A stretch of DNA of 64,000 nucleotides. Source: Dactylis glomerata (Eukaryota > Streptophyta > Magnoliopsida > Poales > Poaceae). How positions within the stretch are numbered: position 1 is the stretch's first letter; each line of letters begins with the position of its first letter. Shown one piece after another: positions 12,480 through 24,974 of the stretch. The DNA lies in NCBI GenBank assembly GCA_007115705.1, contig QXEO01001027.1:1365659-1429658 (forward strand), written 5' to 3'. Both the position numbers and the translations under genes were made by a program. The notes under the pieces were generated by a model. It had not been told where the DNA came from and searched no databases. It was given only the letters and a program-made list of their open reading frames with translations.

Positions 12480-13315
12480 ACTAAATAATCCCCTTTTTAG
12501 AAGCTCAAGGCCATGTTCCACACCTTTCCAACTAGCTGAAGCATCATTTGAGAATACTGTATCTAATAAGTTGCCATTGGGGAAGTATTTGGCTTTTAAC
12601 AGCCGGGCAGAGAAAGTTTGGCTTGATTGATAACCTCGAGGCTTGCCAGGCCAACATGGCCTGATTAAACAGCATGGAGTCCCTAAAACCCATACTACCC
12701 TGCATTTCGAGTTGATCAGCGAACCCCATGACGCCCAGTGTGCACTTTTCTTTTCTTTTTGTCTTCTCACCATAATATTCTTATCATCTTTATATAGTCT
12801 TCATGAAAGCTGACAGGCATTTTGAGACTCCGGTAATATAGGTTAGGAGAGCTCGGGCAACTGATTTCACCAATGTTTCCTTGGCCACCATGGATATGAA
12901 CTTTTCTGACCAGACGGCGAGCCTCTTACTAAACCTATCCTCAAATGTGTTGTGGTCCGATTCTAAACTTGATTTTAAGTTCATTTGGGTTTCTTCCAGG
13001 CAGGAATTGCTAAATAGGACCGAAAAAATGCTTGGGTTTATGATCTGCCCCAATCCAATTTCAAAGATACCTAATGCAGATTTGATAAATCCATCCTGGG
13101 AGGTGTTTGCTTCAAGGAACAACAGGCGGTGAAGAGAAGGTGCGAGATACACACGCTGGCAGATCTTCAGCTCTCGCAGTTCTTGGAGATGCACAGCTCT
13201 TTCCAGGACCTTTGAGAGACCTTCCGTGACGAAAAGGAAAAGATATGCTGACATTGGGTCTCCCTGCCTAATTCCTCACGTAGGGATAAACTCAGGCATC
13301 TGCAGTTTCAATCTA
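12480..13315 (-). pseudogene. L1-type LINE reverse transcriptase fragment
   Basis: On the minus strand, GIRQGDPMSAYLFLFVTEGL (RT palm), KLSKRLAVW-like and LVKSVARALLTY, then HWASWGSL and LLKAKYFPNGNLLDTVF match the RT and downstream region of plant L1-like LINEs. The segment is non-functional. A stop (TGA, 13276-13278) lies just before GIRQGD. The part that should carry the catalytic F/YADD is missing: RLLF is followed directly by LEAN. The last portion (12773-12480) is in another frame. No poly(A) tail or target duplication was identified. Confidence 0.85.
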
Positions 13316-14436
13316 ACCGCACATATGAACATGTGCCCAAAAGCAAAATAATCAAAAGGTTGATTAAGATCGAACTACCTGTGCAATTTAGTAGTAGTAG
13401 ATGATAACTCGAGAGATAGCATTTCCCCACAAATCTGAGTGGAAGTAGCTGGCAACAGTAAGACAAGTAAATAAACAGTACTATAACCTCATTTGTACCA
13501 TCTAAAAAACTTCTGGACTCATGCAGTGAGACCAAAGTTGGTTTTGCAGGTAACAGCGGAGCAAATGCAAGATGCTGCAGCTCCCGAAACGAGAGAACGA
13601 GCCCACTCAGACTCGGGCATAGAAATATTGAATCAGATGCCTTGTATCTGTAGACTAAGAGAAGACCATCTTGTATTGGGCATCTTCCCTGTGTGTCCCA
13701 GACTCCGCTTATGTCGATCATTGTACGTCCATCAGCCAATCAGGGCGTACAAGTATCGGCAACACTAGCTGTCCGCCCTACAGATTGGCGATGGGCCGAT
13801 GGCACCATGGCTTCGCAGCCTGCAGTAAGAGACATGCATCTAAAGTTCACGACATACATTTTATCAGCGGTCACAAGAATAGTGTCGCTGAGTAGGGTAT
13901 GAAGTGGAAGGGGATATTCTCTCCGTTTTTCTCAGGCTTGACTGGGAAACAGAGGACGAAAGGGTGAGGGGATGGACATACCAACTCCCAGAACATAAGA
14001 GTAGAGAGAATGGAAAATTTGTAAGTATCGAACAAACTCAGGGAAACTGGAAGACAGGCATAGGCGCATACCACCTGAATCCATCGGAAGGTTAGTAGGT
14101 TATCAGTCGTTGCAGACTCCTTACAAGGAAAATTTCAAATACTAACAATCCATAGACAATCATCAACAAGCCAATACACGATGGAGCACACAGACTGAAT
14201 GATTTTTATTCAATGAACAGCTAGACACCTTTTATTATCCATAGAAAACAACACAGTACAAGAGATAACCCCACTCCCTAACCATTCTCCACACACACGA
14301 CTAGAAGAGTCTCACCTAAAGGATTTCAAATCAATGGTTCCAATGCTCCGCAGCAAACAAATCACATTTGAACCAGATAAACAAGACAATTGAATCCCAG
14401 TAGCCAATTGGAGGGGTCAGCGGTAGGAGGGCAGGC
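13316..14436. other. Unassigned; exon-like open frame plus 3' flank of threonine synthase
   Basis: A minus-strand open segment (about 13739-13490; MADGRTMIDISGVWDTQGRC ... LSFRELQHLAFAPLLPAKP ... SLHESRSFLDGTNE) looks protein-like in composition and ends at a possible donor (GAG|GTTATA). I do not recognise the family and see no neighbouring exon that clearly joins it. From about 14430 down to 14170 the DNA would be the 3' UTR and terminator region of threonine synthase. Confidence 0.35.
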
Positions 14437-16005
14437 TCAGAGCTTACCCTTGAGCCTCTTCTTGAGGACGTCCATGACGGCACCAAAGTCGGCCTTCACA
14501 CTGACCGGCGGGTTAGCGTACTTGCAAGCCATGTCCTCGATCTTCTTATCGTGGTAGTCGATCTTGGACTGGGAGAACTTCAGACCATGCGCCGTGCTGA
14601 CGACCACGGTGCGGTCGTTTGGCCCGATGGTGCGATCTTCCCTGAGCTTGAAGAGAGCCGCAAGTGCAACCCCGGTATGCGGGCAGGCAAACATTCCGGT
14701 GCGGTCAGCGAGAGACATGGCATTCATGAGCTCCTCCTCGGTGGCCTCTGCGACAATGCCGTTTGTCGCCTTGAGCGCGACGACAGCGCGGTCGACCGAT
14801 ACCGGGTCACCGATCTGAATCGCAGATGCAAATGTTGGCTCAGCCACTTGTGGCTGGAACTCTGTCCACCCTGACTTGTAGTACCTGTACAATGGGTTGG
14901 CATTGGCGGCCTGTGCACAGACAAGCCGTGGCAGACGATCAACCAGACCCAGCACACGGCACATCTCAAACCCCTTGTAGAAGGCATATATGTTTCCGAG
15001 GTTGCCTCCCGGAACAATGATCCAATCCGGCACCTCCCAGTCGAACTGCTGCAGTATCTCAATGGCTGCAGTCTTCTGCCCCTCGAGCCGAAGCGAATTG
15101 AGGGAATTGGCAAGGTAAATGGGCAGCTCCGCAGTCACCTCCCTGATGAGCCTCATGCAGCCGTCGAAGTCGGTGTCGAGGGAGAGCACGGTGGCGCCGT
15201 TGGCGATGGGCTGGATGAGCTGCTCGAGGGAGATGCGGTTGGCGGGCAGGAAGACGATGGCGGGGATCCCCGCGGCGGCGCAGTAGGCGGAGAGCGCGGC
15301 GGAGGTGTCCCCCGTGGATGCGCATCCGACGCCGGCGATGGGGCGGGAAAGCGGGGCGCGGCGGAGGCGGTTGACCTGGCTGACGAGCACGGTCATGCCG
15401 AGGTCCTTGAAGGAGCCGGTGTGGGAGATGCCGCAGTGCTTGACCCAGAGGTCCTTCATCCCTCCGAGGTGGTCGCGGCCGAGGCGCTCGGCCCAGAAGA
15501 GGTTGGAGTTGCCCTCGAAGAGGGAGACGATGTGGTCCGGGTCGATGGAGGGGAGCACGAACTCCTTCTTGGACCAGACGCCGGAGCCGTAGGGCCAGGT
15601 GGTGCGGCCGACGCGGGAGTCGAAGAGGTCCCGCCAGTAGGAGCCCGGGAAGCGCGCGAGGGCCTCCATGTCGTGGCGCACGTCGAGGAGGCCGCCGGAG
15701 CTGGAGCGGTACACGATCTCGTCCAGGGAGTAGCGCTCGTGCGGGTCGCCGTCGGGGCCTGGTGGGAAGGGCTCGTACCAGGCGGAGAAGTCGTTGCTCG
15801 GGGCGCGGTGCCGCGCGGCCTCCTCCCGGATGTTCTCGTCCGACGGGCGGCGGTGCTTGGCGGGGGCGGCCGGGGCGGCGGCGGCGTCGGTGGCGCAGCG
15901 GAGGCGGTGGTGGGGGGAGGGACGGAGGCGGAGCTGGGGGGCGGCGGAGTGGGGGTGGGAGAGGAGGAAGGAGAGGGAGGGGGCGTGGGTGGTGGTGGCC
16001 GCCAT
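14437..16005 (-). CDS. Threonine synthase, chloroplastic
   Basis: Intronless gene for a 522-residue PLP enzyme that converts O-phosphohomoserine to threonine in the plastid, the last step of threonine synthesis and the branch point with methionine. Residues 1 to about 50 are Ser/Ala/Pro/Arg-rich with few acids and fit a chloroplast transit peptide. The core shows HTGSFKDLGM with the PLP lysine at K200, the substrate loop GCASTGDTSAA (227-237) and the phosphate-binding PGGNLGN (332-338). Length and intronless structure fit plant threonine synthases. The start at 16005 is the first ATG, sits in a GCCATGG context and gives the expected transit peptide. A possible TATA (TATATG at about 16202) lies 190 bp upstream. 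The 5' half is very GC-rich, which creates long overlapping false frames. The gene looks intact. Confidence 0.97.
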   Translation of the reverse strand: MAATTTHAPSLSFLLSHPHSAAPQLRLRPSPHHRLRCATDAAAAPAAPAKHRRPSDENIREEAARHRAPSNDFSAWYEPFPPGPDGDPHERYSLDEIVYRSSSGGLLDVRHDMEALARFPGSYWRDLFDSRVGRTTWPYGSGVWSKKEFVLPSIDPDHIVSLFEGNSNLFWAERLGRDHLGGMKDLWVKHCGISHTGSFKDLGMTVLVSQVNRLRRAPLSRPIAGVGCASTGDTSAALSAYCAAAGIPAIVFLPANRISLEQLIQPIANGATVLSLDTDFDGCMRLIREVTAELPIYLANSLNSLRLEGQKTAAIEILQQFDWEVPDWIIVPGGNLGNIYAFYKGFEMCRVLGLVDRLPRLVCAQAANANPLYRYYKSGWTEFQPQVAEPTFASAIQIGDPVSVDRAVVALKATNGIVAEATEEELMNAMSLADRTGMFACPHTGVALAALFKLREDRTIGPNDRTVVVSTAHGLKFSQSKIDYHDKKIEDMACKYANPPVSVKADFGAVMDVLKKRLKGKL

Positions 16006-16950
16006 GGTGGGAGCGGCGGCGGCGGCTGGGATGCGAGGATTGGGAGCAGTCGAGTGGAGGATGTGGACAGTGGAGTTGGAGGAGGGTTTTAGCGTGTACT
16101 GTAGCGAGAGGTGGATTTGCCAGCGGGGGTTGGTGGTTGGTGGAAAGTGGTAGAAACTGCACGGATGGACGGTCCTGATCTAGTCTAGATTTACCCCATA
16201 TATCCGACGCTGTGCAATCATCCAACATGATGGTCGATTCTGATTACAGTGCTACACTGACAGCAACTCATCCAGAATTCAGCAGGAGCAACAAGCTTAA
16301 TCTACACGCTGTGCTCTATGCAGGTGCAGCTTCCGGAGAAAAGTGATTCTAACTATTCATAAATCTATGATTCGATGCGATCCTGTTTAGATCATAATTT
16401 TCATTTTGAAACAAAACATCCCAACAGGTATTTTGGAGATTTTACCTAAGGTGTGGGGAAACGTAATCATGCCTCTAGGTAGCCGAAGAATAAGTGGTTA
16501 GTATCCTTCAAAGGGTTGTCATGGAGTCGGCATGCTGCAGTATCGATGGTGTTGTTTTTTGAAGATTGACCTAGGAATCGAGCATATCAAAGTAGGGGGG
16601 CTACAAGAAGATTTTTACTTTTAGAGGTAGAAATGATTCACATATTGCAGTAAGCTTGAATTCCTTGAACAGAGAGAAGAAAGCAACCTAGGCACACCTG
16701 GTGAAAACCCGGACCCATCAAGAAGAGTACTAGAGTTCAGCTAGTCATTGAGAGCAATACCCGGCAATGTCAAAGAAAGCAACAATTATTTTGATGCAGT
16801 AGCCAAAGCCCGTATTTTAAGTAGGTCACTTAGACCATGCACTGCGTGACGCTGATTCATAGCAAAATGTTTCATACTTGTGAATTGCTACACTTGTGCT
16901 ACAATGTATGAATCATTTGTAGGGCCCACTATTCAGATCCCCTTGCATGT
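16006..16950. other. Intergenic; upstream of threonine synthase
   Basis: The first about 200 bp would be the promoter and 5' UTR of threonine synthase. The remainder shows no coding signal and no repeat structure I recognise. Confidence 0.4.
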
Positions 16951-18696
16951 TGATATGTCTCAAACGTATCTATAATTTTTGATGCTCCATGCTTGCTTTT
17001 ACACCATTTGCTTAATGTTTCGTTACACTTCGTGACGTTTTTATGCATTTTCCGGAACTAACCTATTAACAAGATGCCACAGTGTCAGTTCCCTGTTTTC
17101 TGCTGTTTTTGTGTTTCAGAAAAGTTACATAGGAAATATTCTCGGAATTGGACGAAACAAAAGCCGAACATCCAGATATTAAACGAAGCTTCCAGAAGAC
17201 CGAAGAGGAGTCGGAGCCGAGCCAGAGGCTGGTCTCACCACCAGGGGGCGCGGCCCAGGGCCTGGTCGTGCCGCACTATGGTGAGACCCCCCTGGTCCAC
17301 TTCTGACGCTACCCCTTCGCCTATAAAGACCCCCCGACGGGAAAAACCTAAACACCCGATCAATTTTCCAGAAACACATCGCGATCCGCCGCTGTCGTCG
17401 ACCCGAGATCGGGAGGGTCCAGAAGCTCTTCCCGGCACCCTGCCGGAGACGGGAATCGCCACCGGAGGTCTTCTTCATCGCCATGCTTGCCTCCGGCGCG
17501 ATGAGTGAGTAGTCTACCTTGGACTATGGGTCCATAGTAGTAGCTAGATGGTTGTCTTCTCCACCATGTGCTTCATGTTTAGATCTCGTGAGCTGCCTTA
17601 CATGATCGAGATCACCGTTATGTAATTCTACATGTTGTGTTTGTTGGGATCCGATGAATATTGGTATTATGATTAAGTTGATGTGCTGAATATTATCTTA
17701 TGTTATCTCTATGTTGTTTATGATCTTGCATGCTCTCTGTTGTTAGTAGCTATCTTGGCCAAGTAGATACTAGTGACTCCAAGAGGGGGTATTTATGCTC
17801 GATAGTTGGGTTCATGCCTCTATTTAATCTGGGGGAGTGACAGAAACCTCTAAGGTTGTAGATGTGCTGTTGCCACTAGGGAGAACACAACATTCTTATG
17901 TCCAAGGACATATGCTTTGTTTACATTACACACTTTACTTAATGCAATTATCTGTTGTTCGCAACTTAATATTCACAGGGTCCTCAGATGATTCCTCGTG
18001 GGTGGATTATTAGTCATAGATGCAGTTGGATGGCGGTCTATGTATCTTGTTGTAATGCCCAGAGTAAATCTCATAGTGATCCTCGTGATATATGCACGTT
18101 ATCTTTATTCTATAAATTGCCCAACTATAATTTGTTTACCCAGCATGTTGTTATTTATCTTATGGAGAGACACCACTAGTGAACTGTGGACCCCGGTCCA
18201 ATTTCCTTTATATTGCTATTACCTGTTTACTTTACTCGCACTGTTTACTTTCTTGCATACTACTATTGCTTTCCACTCGATACGCCCATTCCTTTGTTTA
18301 CAGCAAACCGGTGAGATTGACAACCTCATCGTAAGTTGGGAGCAAAGTTCTTGGTTATGTTGTGTGCAGGTTCCGCGTTGCTACTAGTTGAAGACGCGCT
18401 AACAAGTGTCGTAAACGGCGCCCTTGTTGGAGTGTCACTAAGCTAGCAAGCATCACCTTCTGGAGTTTGGCTTTTTCCTACTGGATTGACATACCTTGGT
18501 TTCATAACTGAGGAAAAACTTGCTGCTGTGCTCATCACACCTTCTCTTGGGGTTCCCAACTGGCCGGTCATTTACATCATCAACACCGCGCCACCAACAA
18601 GTTTTCTGGCGCCGTTGCCGGGGAACGAAGAAGAAGAAGAAGAAGAAGAAGAAGAAGAAGAAGCTCCCACGTCAGCTAGGCGCCAGCAAAACATCA
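16951..18696 (+). mobile_element. LTR retrotransposon remnant A (one LTR plus primer-site stub)
   Basis: It starts TGATATGTCTC and carries a TATA box (CTATAAAG, 17321-17328). The LTR body appears to end near 18599, followed by TGGCGCCGTTGCCGGGGA (18607-18624), a perfect complement to the 3' end of plant tRNA-Asp: the primer-binding site. A (GAA)n run and about 35 bp more follow, ending in ACATCA. The pentamer CATGT flanks the whole unit at 16946-16950 and 18697-18701. This fits an element whose body was lost between the start of the internal region and the very end of the 3' LTR. The LTR is of the same subfamily as the one at 54924. Confidence 0.75.
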
Positions 18697-18701
18697 CATG
18701 T

Positions 18702-20416
18702 ATGCACCTTACTTTCTCTCACAAATTTACCAGCAGGTCCCACAATTGCAAGCAACGAAGCAAAGCTACAACTTGATTCGCTTTTCTTGTCAGGGCAATT
18801 GAATCGATGTTGGGCAGTGTATGGAACCGGTTCTAACTCTCCTATGTGTCATTTTTACACCACGTTGTGGTTGGTCTTACAGTCCCAACCGTAGGACAAG
18901 TGAGTTAGTGCAAATTGCTTTTGGTGATGGAAGAAATGGCAGGAAAAGCAATAGCATGGGATTGGGAAGAAAGTCACTTGTCTAGGCAGAAAATGAGCTC
19001 TTGCCATTTGCCTACACTTTTTTGTGATTTTTGGCAAAGATAGGATGTGTTTCATGTGTGGTGGGGTCTCAAGGGGGAGTGGAACAGGTCTCTACCACAT
19101 AGGTTTGTGAGATGCAAGAACTTATAAGCGAACTTCAGTACATTTTGAATTTCCAAAATTTAATACCTAAATCGCCTATATATTTGGGAGTGCGGACTTT
19201 ATCCCACACAATGTGACATCAATATAGCAGACTTGAGGTCACAAGAGCCAAACTTTTGAGCTATTTAGCGTAATTTTTGTATTCGTGTTAATATTCTTTT
19301 CTGTTGTATCTATCAAGTTAATTTATTTTTCTTTTCTGAAAAGTAGGCAATGCTTTTGCATCCTACAAGATTAATTCAAAGTATTGACATTAGCCATAGG
19401 TCTACCTTTTGATAAATTGTTGTTGTTACCTTGTTACATAACAATATCAAATCAACATGCATGATCAACAATTACTAAGGTACATATGACTTTTATATAA
19501 AAATCTAGCATCTCTTCTTGAAAATACACTTGTGGAAACTAAAACGGTATTTATGTATGAAACTATAAATAATTTAGTTAGGAACTTCTTTAATGAATCT
19601 TCATGATTGTTCTTCCTTAAATAAATAAGTGGAAATGACAAAATTGAATTGGTATGCGATTTAATATGTACCACCTTACATATCACTTGTGTATTTTTTT
19701 TGCATATTCTCAAATACATACATTTTTAATTTATAGGGTTCTAGGGTGTAAGAGTCTTACAACGTTTCTCGGCTACATCCTTCAAGATGAAATATCCCTG
19801 AAAAGTTGCAACCTAACCACCAAGCCTTAAAAGGTGAATTCTTTTTTAAAAGGAATTAAAAGGTGAATTCTAATGCCTTCTTGAAGTCATTGATGGGACT
19901 TTTTGCGCCTAGTGAATTTAATCAGAGGGAAGACATGAGTGTTTCCAAATGTTTCACTTGTTTTTTTTTGTCGAGAAATACCCCCACTCTTTCTTGTAAA
20001 ATTTGTCATTTTTTCACAAGGACACCATCAAACTAATAATATTCCCTACTCGTTTGTTTACAAATATATTGACTGGATACTTGAAAAATAAAAAAGTACC
20101 ACATATAATTCACAATAAGTCATTGTAAAAAAACACAAGGTAAAGGCTACTAAATGGACAAAGTACTTGTGAAACCCCATAAGAGAACTCGGTTTGTTCC
20201 CACGAAGATTACTGGGAAGCAAAAATGGTGTAGATTACCTAAGCGCTAAGTTCATCAGAATATGCACATATATCTAAGCAAAATGTGTCAACTCAATCAT
20301 ACTCATGGTTTTGTTACATGAAAAATGATCATCTCTCTCTATTTTCCCTTTGATGAGTTGAATATAATCTAGATAAGATTGAAACATGCACTAGTGAGTT
20401 TAACTAAGTTAGTATT
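18702..20416. other. Intergenic; original 3' flank of the GT14 gene at the right edge
   Basis: No gene is seen. The part nearest 20411 is the DNA that followed the glycosyltransferase stop codon before element E2 inserted (on the minus strand it continues AATACTAACTTAG after the target site). It is AT-rich, as expected for a 3' UTR and downstream region. The TSD of E2, GTATT, is at 20412-20416. Confidence 0.5.
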
Positions 20417-21035
20417 TGATACGTCTCAAACGTATCTATAATTTTTGATGCTCCATGCTTGTTTTTATACCATTTGCCTTGTGTTTCGTTACACTTCGCG
20501 GCATTTTTATGCGATTTCTGGAACTAACCTATTAACAAGATGCCACAGTGTCAGTTCCCTGTTTTCTGTTGTTTTTGTGTTTCAGAAAAGCTACACAGGA
20601 AATATTCTCGGAATTGGACGAAATAAGTTCCAGAAGTCTTATTTTTCCCGGAAGCTTCCCGAAGACCGAAAGAGAGCCGGAGGGGGGCCAGAGGCCGCCC
20701 TCACACGTAGGGGGCGCGGCCCAGCCCCTGGCCGCGCCCACCTGGTGTGAGGAGCCCCTGGCTGCCCCCTGACGACGCCCCTTCGCCTATATAAAGCCTC
20801 GGGACGGAAAACCCTAGGGGAGTCGGCGAAATTTCCAGAACAGTTCCGCAGCGCCGCCGCCGTCGAAGCCAAATTTCGGGGGACAGAAGTCTCTGTTCCG
20901 GCACCCTGCCGGGACGGAGAAGTGCCCCCGGAGCCATCTCCATCGGTCTCCATCGCCGTCTCCGCCGTCTCCATCGACCTCACCGCCATCTCCATCAACC
21001 TTGCTGTCTCCTATGATGAGGAGGGAGTAGTTCAT
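20417..21035 (+). repeat. E2 5' LTR, left part
   Basis: First 619 bp of the split 5' LTR, from TGATACGTCTC to the TTCAT target site of E1. It includes the TATA box (TATATAA, 20788-20794), so it probably holds the U3 promoter and the transcription start. Confidence 0.93.
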
Positions 21036-22576
21036 TGATGTCTACGCACGCGTCTGTTCTTGTAGACAGTGTTGGGCCTCCAAGTGCAGAGGTTTGTAGA
21101 GCAGCAGCAAGTTTCCCTTAAGTGGATCACCCAAGGTTTATCGAACTCAGGGAGGAAGAGGTCAAAGCTATCCCTCTCAAACAACCCTGCAATTACGATA
21201 AAGAAAGTCTCTTGTGTCCCCAACATACCCAATACACTTGTCAGATGTATAGGTGCACTAGTTCGGCGAAGAGATAGTGAAAGACAAGCGGTAGTGATGA
21301 TTATGAGTAGCAACTATAATATGAAATAAGTATCGCTGCGAGCAAACATGTAACAAAACAGCAAGTAAACGGTGTGCAAAGCTTGGAAACAAGGCCTAGG
21401 GATCATACTTTCACTAGTGGACACACTCCCAACAAATATAACATAATTGAACAAATGAATAACTTCTCTTCACTATGGTACTCTGAATTACTCTCCTATT
21501 GAATAACACTAATCATTGCGTAGGGCTACGAAGCACTCCTCAAAGTTCATCAAGTACTTGACAAACACCACTCATAAAGATATCCAAATCAAATCACAAC
21601 TCAAGATAGATATTATTGCAACTTAGACCAAGTACTAACATGGTGCACACACTGTCAACATTACACCATGAAAGGAGGAATAGATCACTTCAATACTATC
21701 ATAGTGATAATTATTCTCATAATCCATAAGAGATCACAATCGTAGCCTAGACCAAGTACCACCATGATGCACACACTGTCACCGTTACACCATGGCAGGA
21801 GGAATAGATTACTTTAATAACACACTAGAGTACACATAATGAAGAAGAGTAACATCTACTTATTCAACATGATACAAAGCTCACGATCACATAAAGATCA
21901 CATCATGGGAGAGAGAGATGAACCACATAGCTACCGGTAGAGCCCTTAGCCCCGGGGATGAACTACTCCCTCCTCATCATAGGAGACAGCAAGGTTGATG
22001 GAGATGGCGGTGAGGTCGATGGAGACGGCGGAGACGACGATGGAGACCGATAGAGATGGCTCCGGGGGCACTTCCCCGTCCCGGCAGGGTGCCGGAACAG
22101 AGACTTCTGTCCCCCGAAATTCGTCAGTGGCGGCGGCGGAACTGCGGAACTCTTTCTGGAAAATTGCTGACTCTTTTAGGGTTTTGCATCCCGAGGCTTT
22201 ATATAGGCGAAGGGGCGTCGTCAGGAGTGGCCCCAGGCCTCCTCACACCTAGACGGCGCGACCAAGGCCTGGGCCGCGCCGGCCTAGTGTGAGGCTGGCC
22301 TGTGGCCCCTCTCCTTCGCCTCTTCGGATATGTGGAAGCTTCCGGGCAAAATAAGACTTCAGGAACTTGTTTTGTCCAATTCCACGAATATTTCCTGTGT
22401 ATCACTTCTGAAACACAAAAACAGCAGAAAACAGGGAACTGGCACTGTGGCGACTTGTTAGTAGGTTAGTTCCGGAAAATGCATAAAAGTGCCATGAAGT
22501 GTAACAAAACACAAGGCAAATGGTGCAAAAACAAGCATGAAGCATCAAAAATTATAGATACGTTTGAGACGTATCA
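21036..22576 (-). repeat. E1 3' LTR
   Basis: A 1541-bp LTR in reverse orientation, TGATGTCTACG at the left and ACGTATCA at the right on the plus strand. It is bordered on the internal side by the purine-rich AAGCTTGGGGATGC (minus strand). Confidence 0.94.
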
Positions 22577-24602
22577 GCATCCCCAAGCTTAACTCCTGCT
22601 CGTCCTCGAGTAGGTAAGTGATAACAAAAGAATAATTTTTGAGGTGACATGCACCTACACAATCTTGATCATATAGGTAAAGCATTGAGTGCTGAGATCA
22701 AAGAACTTAAAACATGGGCATGAAAGATATGATCTTGACAATAGAAACTTAGCAACCATGTTATAACATGAAAATGAACACAAACAAAAGATCATGAATA
22801 ATGAAACAATGAAAGTCAAATGTGTGTTCAAATCATAAGGAAAAACATACAAATGGTTTTCAGCTTGTCCTTCATAGAGAGCAAAACATAAATGCATAGG
22901 ACACCTTCAAGTTTAAAAAGGGCGACTAGATACAAATAATTTGAGAACAAGTGAAACCAACAATATGAATCAATCAATGAAAACTTTGGGACAATGCACA
23001 TTATACTCAGAATGACAACTATGCTCTCTTAATGGTGCATAAAGGTAGAAGGTGGTGACTCAACATAAAAGTAAAAGAAAGGCCCTTCGTGGAGGGAAGC
23101 AGTGATTAAACATGTGCTAGAGCTTTTCATTTGTAAAACAGAGAGATAAAAATTGGTTTTGAGAGGTGGTTGTCTTTGTCAACGACTGGCAATGGGGTTC
23201 TTACTATCTTCCATAAAAAAATGAAGCAAGTTTTTGAGAGAGATATTGGCACTTTTGTGCTCTTTTATAAAGCTTTGCACTCCTCCCCACCTTTTTTCCT
23301 TTCTCAAACCATGGCTAACCGATTCCATCGGGTGCCCACCAACATTCACATACCATGGAGGAGTGCCTTTTTTCTTCTTTTTTCTTTTTGGAATAAGCAA
23401 TATGGAAGATAGCAAATCCGACCACTATGTCCCCATGAGCTAAAAACTGTGTCACAAAATGAGAAGTATTTTGAAGGTTTTCGAAAGGTAGCACATGAAA
23501 ATTTACTTGGAATGGCTTACAAATACCATGCATAGGAATTTATAGTGGACACAATGGCAAACTTGGTTTTTGGGAGTTGGATGCACGAGTAGAGCTCATA
23601 CTCAGTACAAAATGAGGGCTAGCAAAAGACTGGGAGCGACCAACTAAGAGAGCAATAACGGCCATAATCATGCATAGCGACAAAGCGACATTAAAAGAAG
23701 CATAAGATGGCATCAAAAGTCAAAAACTAAATGATCATAGAGGCTATAGGTGACTTATTTTTGTAGTCAACATGGTGTAAGCATGCGCCAAGTCAACCCA
23801 AATAAAGCATCAAAGGAGAAAACCAAATTAATGCTTCCAAATAATATAAACAACGCATGATTTTTTCAAAGGCTCATTAAGCAATCTCAGTTATTTGAGA
23901 CAAGTCATGCTACAGCAAAACCACTAAGCATACTATCAAAAAGACATCAAGTATGACATGAAAAAGCCTAAGCCACAGTCTACACAAGCTCCTTCTTGTA
24001 CCACTTTTTGCATAAAGCTTTTTCTCTTTTCCAACACCATTCAAACTTTTTATAAACACCTCTTTTGATGAAAACCAATAAAGATCAGAGGCAAAAATAC
24101 ACCTTGATGAAAATATATAACAAGATCTGAACACAAATCAAGACGAAAAATGCAAGCTAAACCCAGTAGCAGAAAAAGGAAGAACACTCGGTTTTTGATA
24201 AGAGTGAAAACTAGAGCGTTCTTGGCAAATGAAAAGCAAGGCAATTTCTCCCTCCAAACCAACATGATGTGATCCAACCATTTATTGCAGCAAACAAAGC
24301 AAAAGAAAACTGAAAACAAAAATAACTGACGCTCCAAGAAAAACGCATAATGCATGAAGCAATAAAAATATAGTATCTTGAAAGGTGACCTGATTTTTGC
24401 CGATGAAGAAGGGGGTGCCTCGGGGGCATCCCCAAGCTTTGACGCTTGTACTTCTTGGATATTTCTTGGGGTGATGCATGGGCATCCCCAAGCTTGAGCT
24501 TTTGTCCATTCTTCATCTCATCTCATCATTCTCCAATCCCTACACTTGAAAACTTCCTTCATACAAAACTAAACACAATTCTATTAGCAACATTAGTGTA
24601 AG
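22577..24602 (-). other. E1 internal region, 3' part, non-coding
   Basis: It corresponds to the 3' half of the E2 internal region (about 38990-41367) in reverse. It contains no long conserved frame. Short motifs AAGCTTGGGGATGCC recur around 24425-24500 and resemble the polypurine tract at the LTR border. Confidence 0.8.
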
Positions 24603-24937
24603 TGACAAGGGTATAGTTAATAGAGCCCGTTAGTTGAGTACCCCTGAGGCCCGTTAAGCTAGGCCCAATTGTAATGATAGTCGAATACGAGTCTTTACCG
24701 TATGTCGATATTGTAATCTGTATCGAACCCTACCCGATCCTCGAGACCTGGCCACCTATATATAGGGGCCAGGAGGGGACGGTGGAGGGCAGATTGAAAG
24801 CAAGCCAGGTTGAACACCCAAGTTTACTTTCGATACACACCTATTTCGACTAACTTTACCTTCGAGTTCATCCGACGCCCTATCTCCCCGATCCTAAGTC
24901 CTTCATCTAGGACATTTGTCGAGTTTAACCCTCGTCA
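24603..24937 (+). repeat. E3 5' LTR
   Basis: 335 bp, TGACAAGG...CTCGTCA, with a TATA box (TATATATA, 24757-24764). One base differs from the 3' LTR. Confidence 0.96.
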
Positions 24938-24939
24938 AT

Positions 24940-24957
24940 TGGCGCCGACCGTGGGGA
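24940..24957 (+). other. E3 primer-binding site
   Basis: TGGCGCCGACCGTGGGGA lies two bases after the 5' LTR, where a tRNA primer would pair. It is the type common in Tat-lineage Gypsy elements; I have not assigned the tRNA. Confidence 0.8.
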
Positions 24958-24974
24958 TCTTGGGCGTTGGAATC

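Noticed and set aside
15059..16228. A 389-codon Pro/Arg-rich minus-strand frame overlapping threonine synthase, and several plus-strand frames there
   Set aside because: High GC in the 5' half of the gene removes stop codons in all frames; only the threonine synthase frame has conserved domains.
18607..18624. Similarity to a tRNA gene
   Set aside because: It is only 18 bases complementary to the tRNA-Asp 3' end at the expected distance from an LTR, so it is a primer-binding site; the same applies to TGGTATCAGAGC in the SMART copies.
18618..18662. Glu-rich frame at the GAA run
   Set aside because: It is a simple repeat at the start of an LTR element's internal region, not a protein-coding exon.
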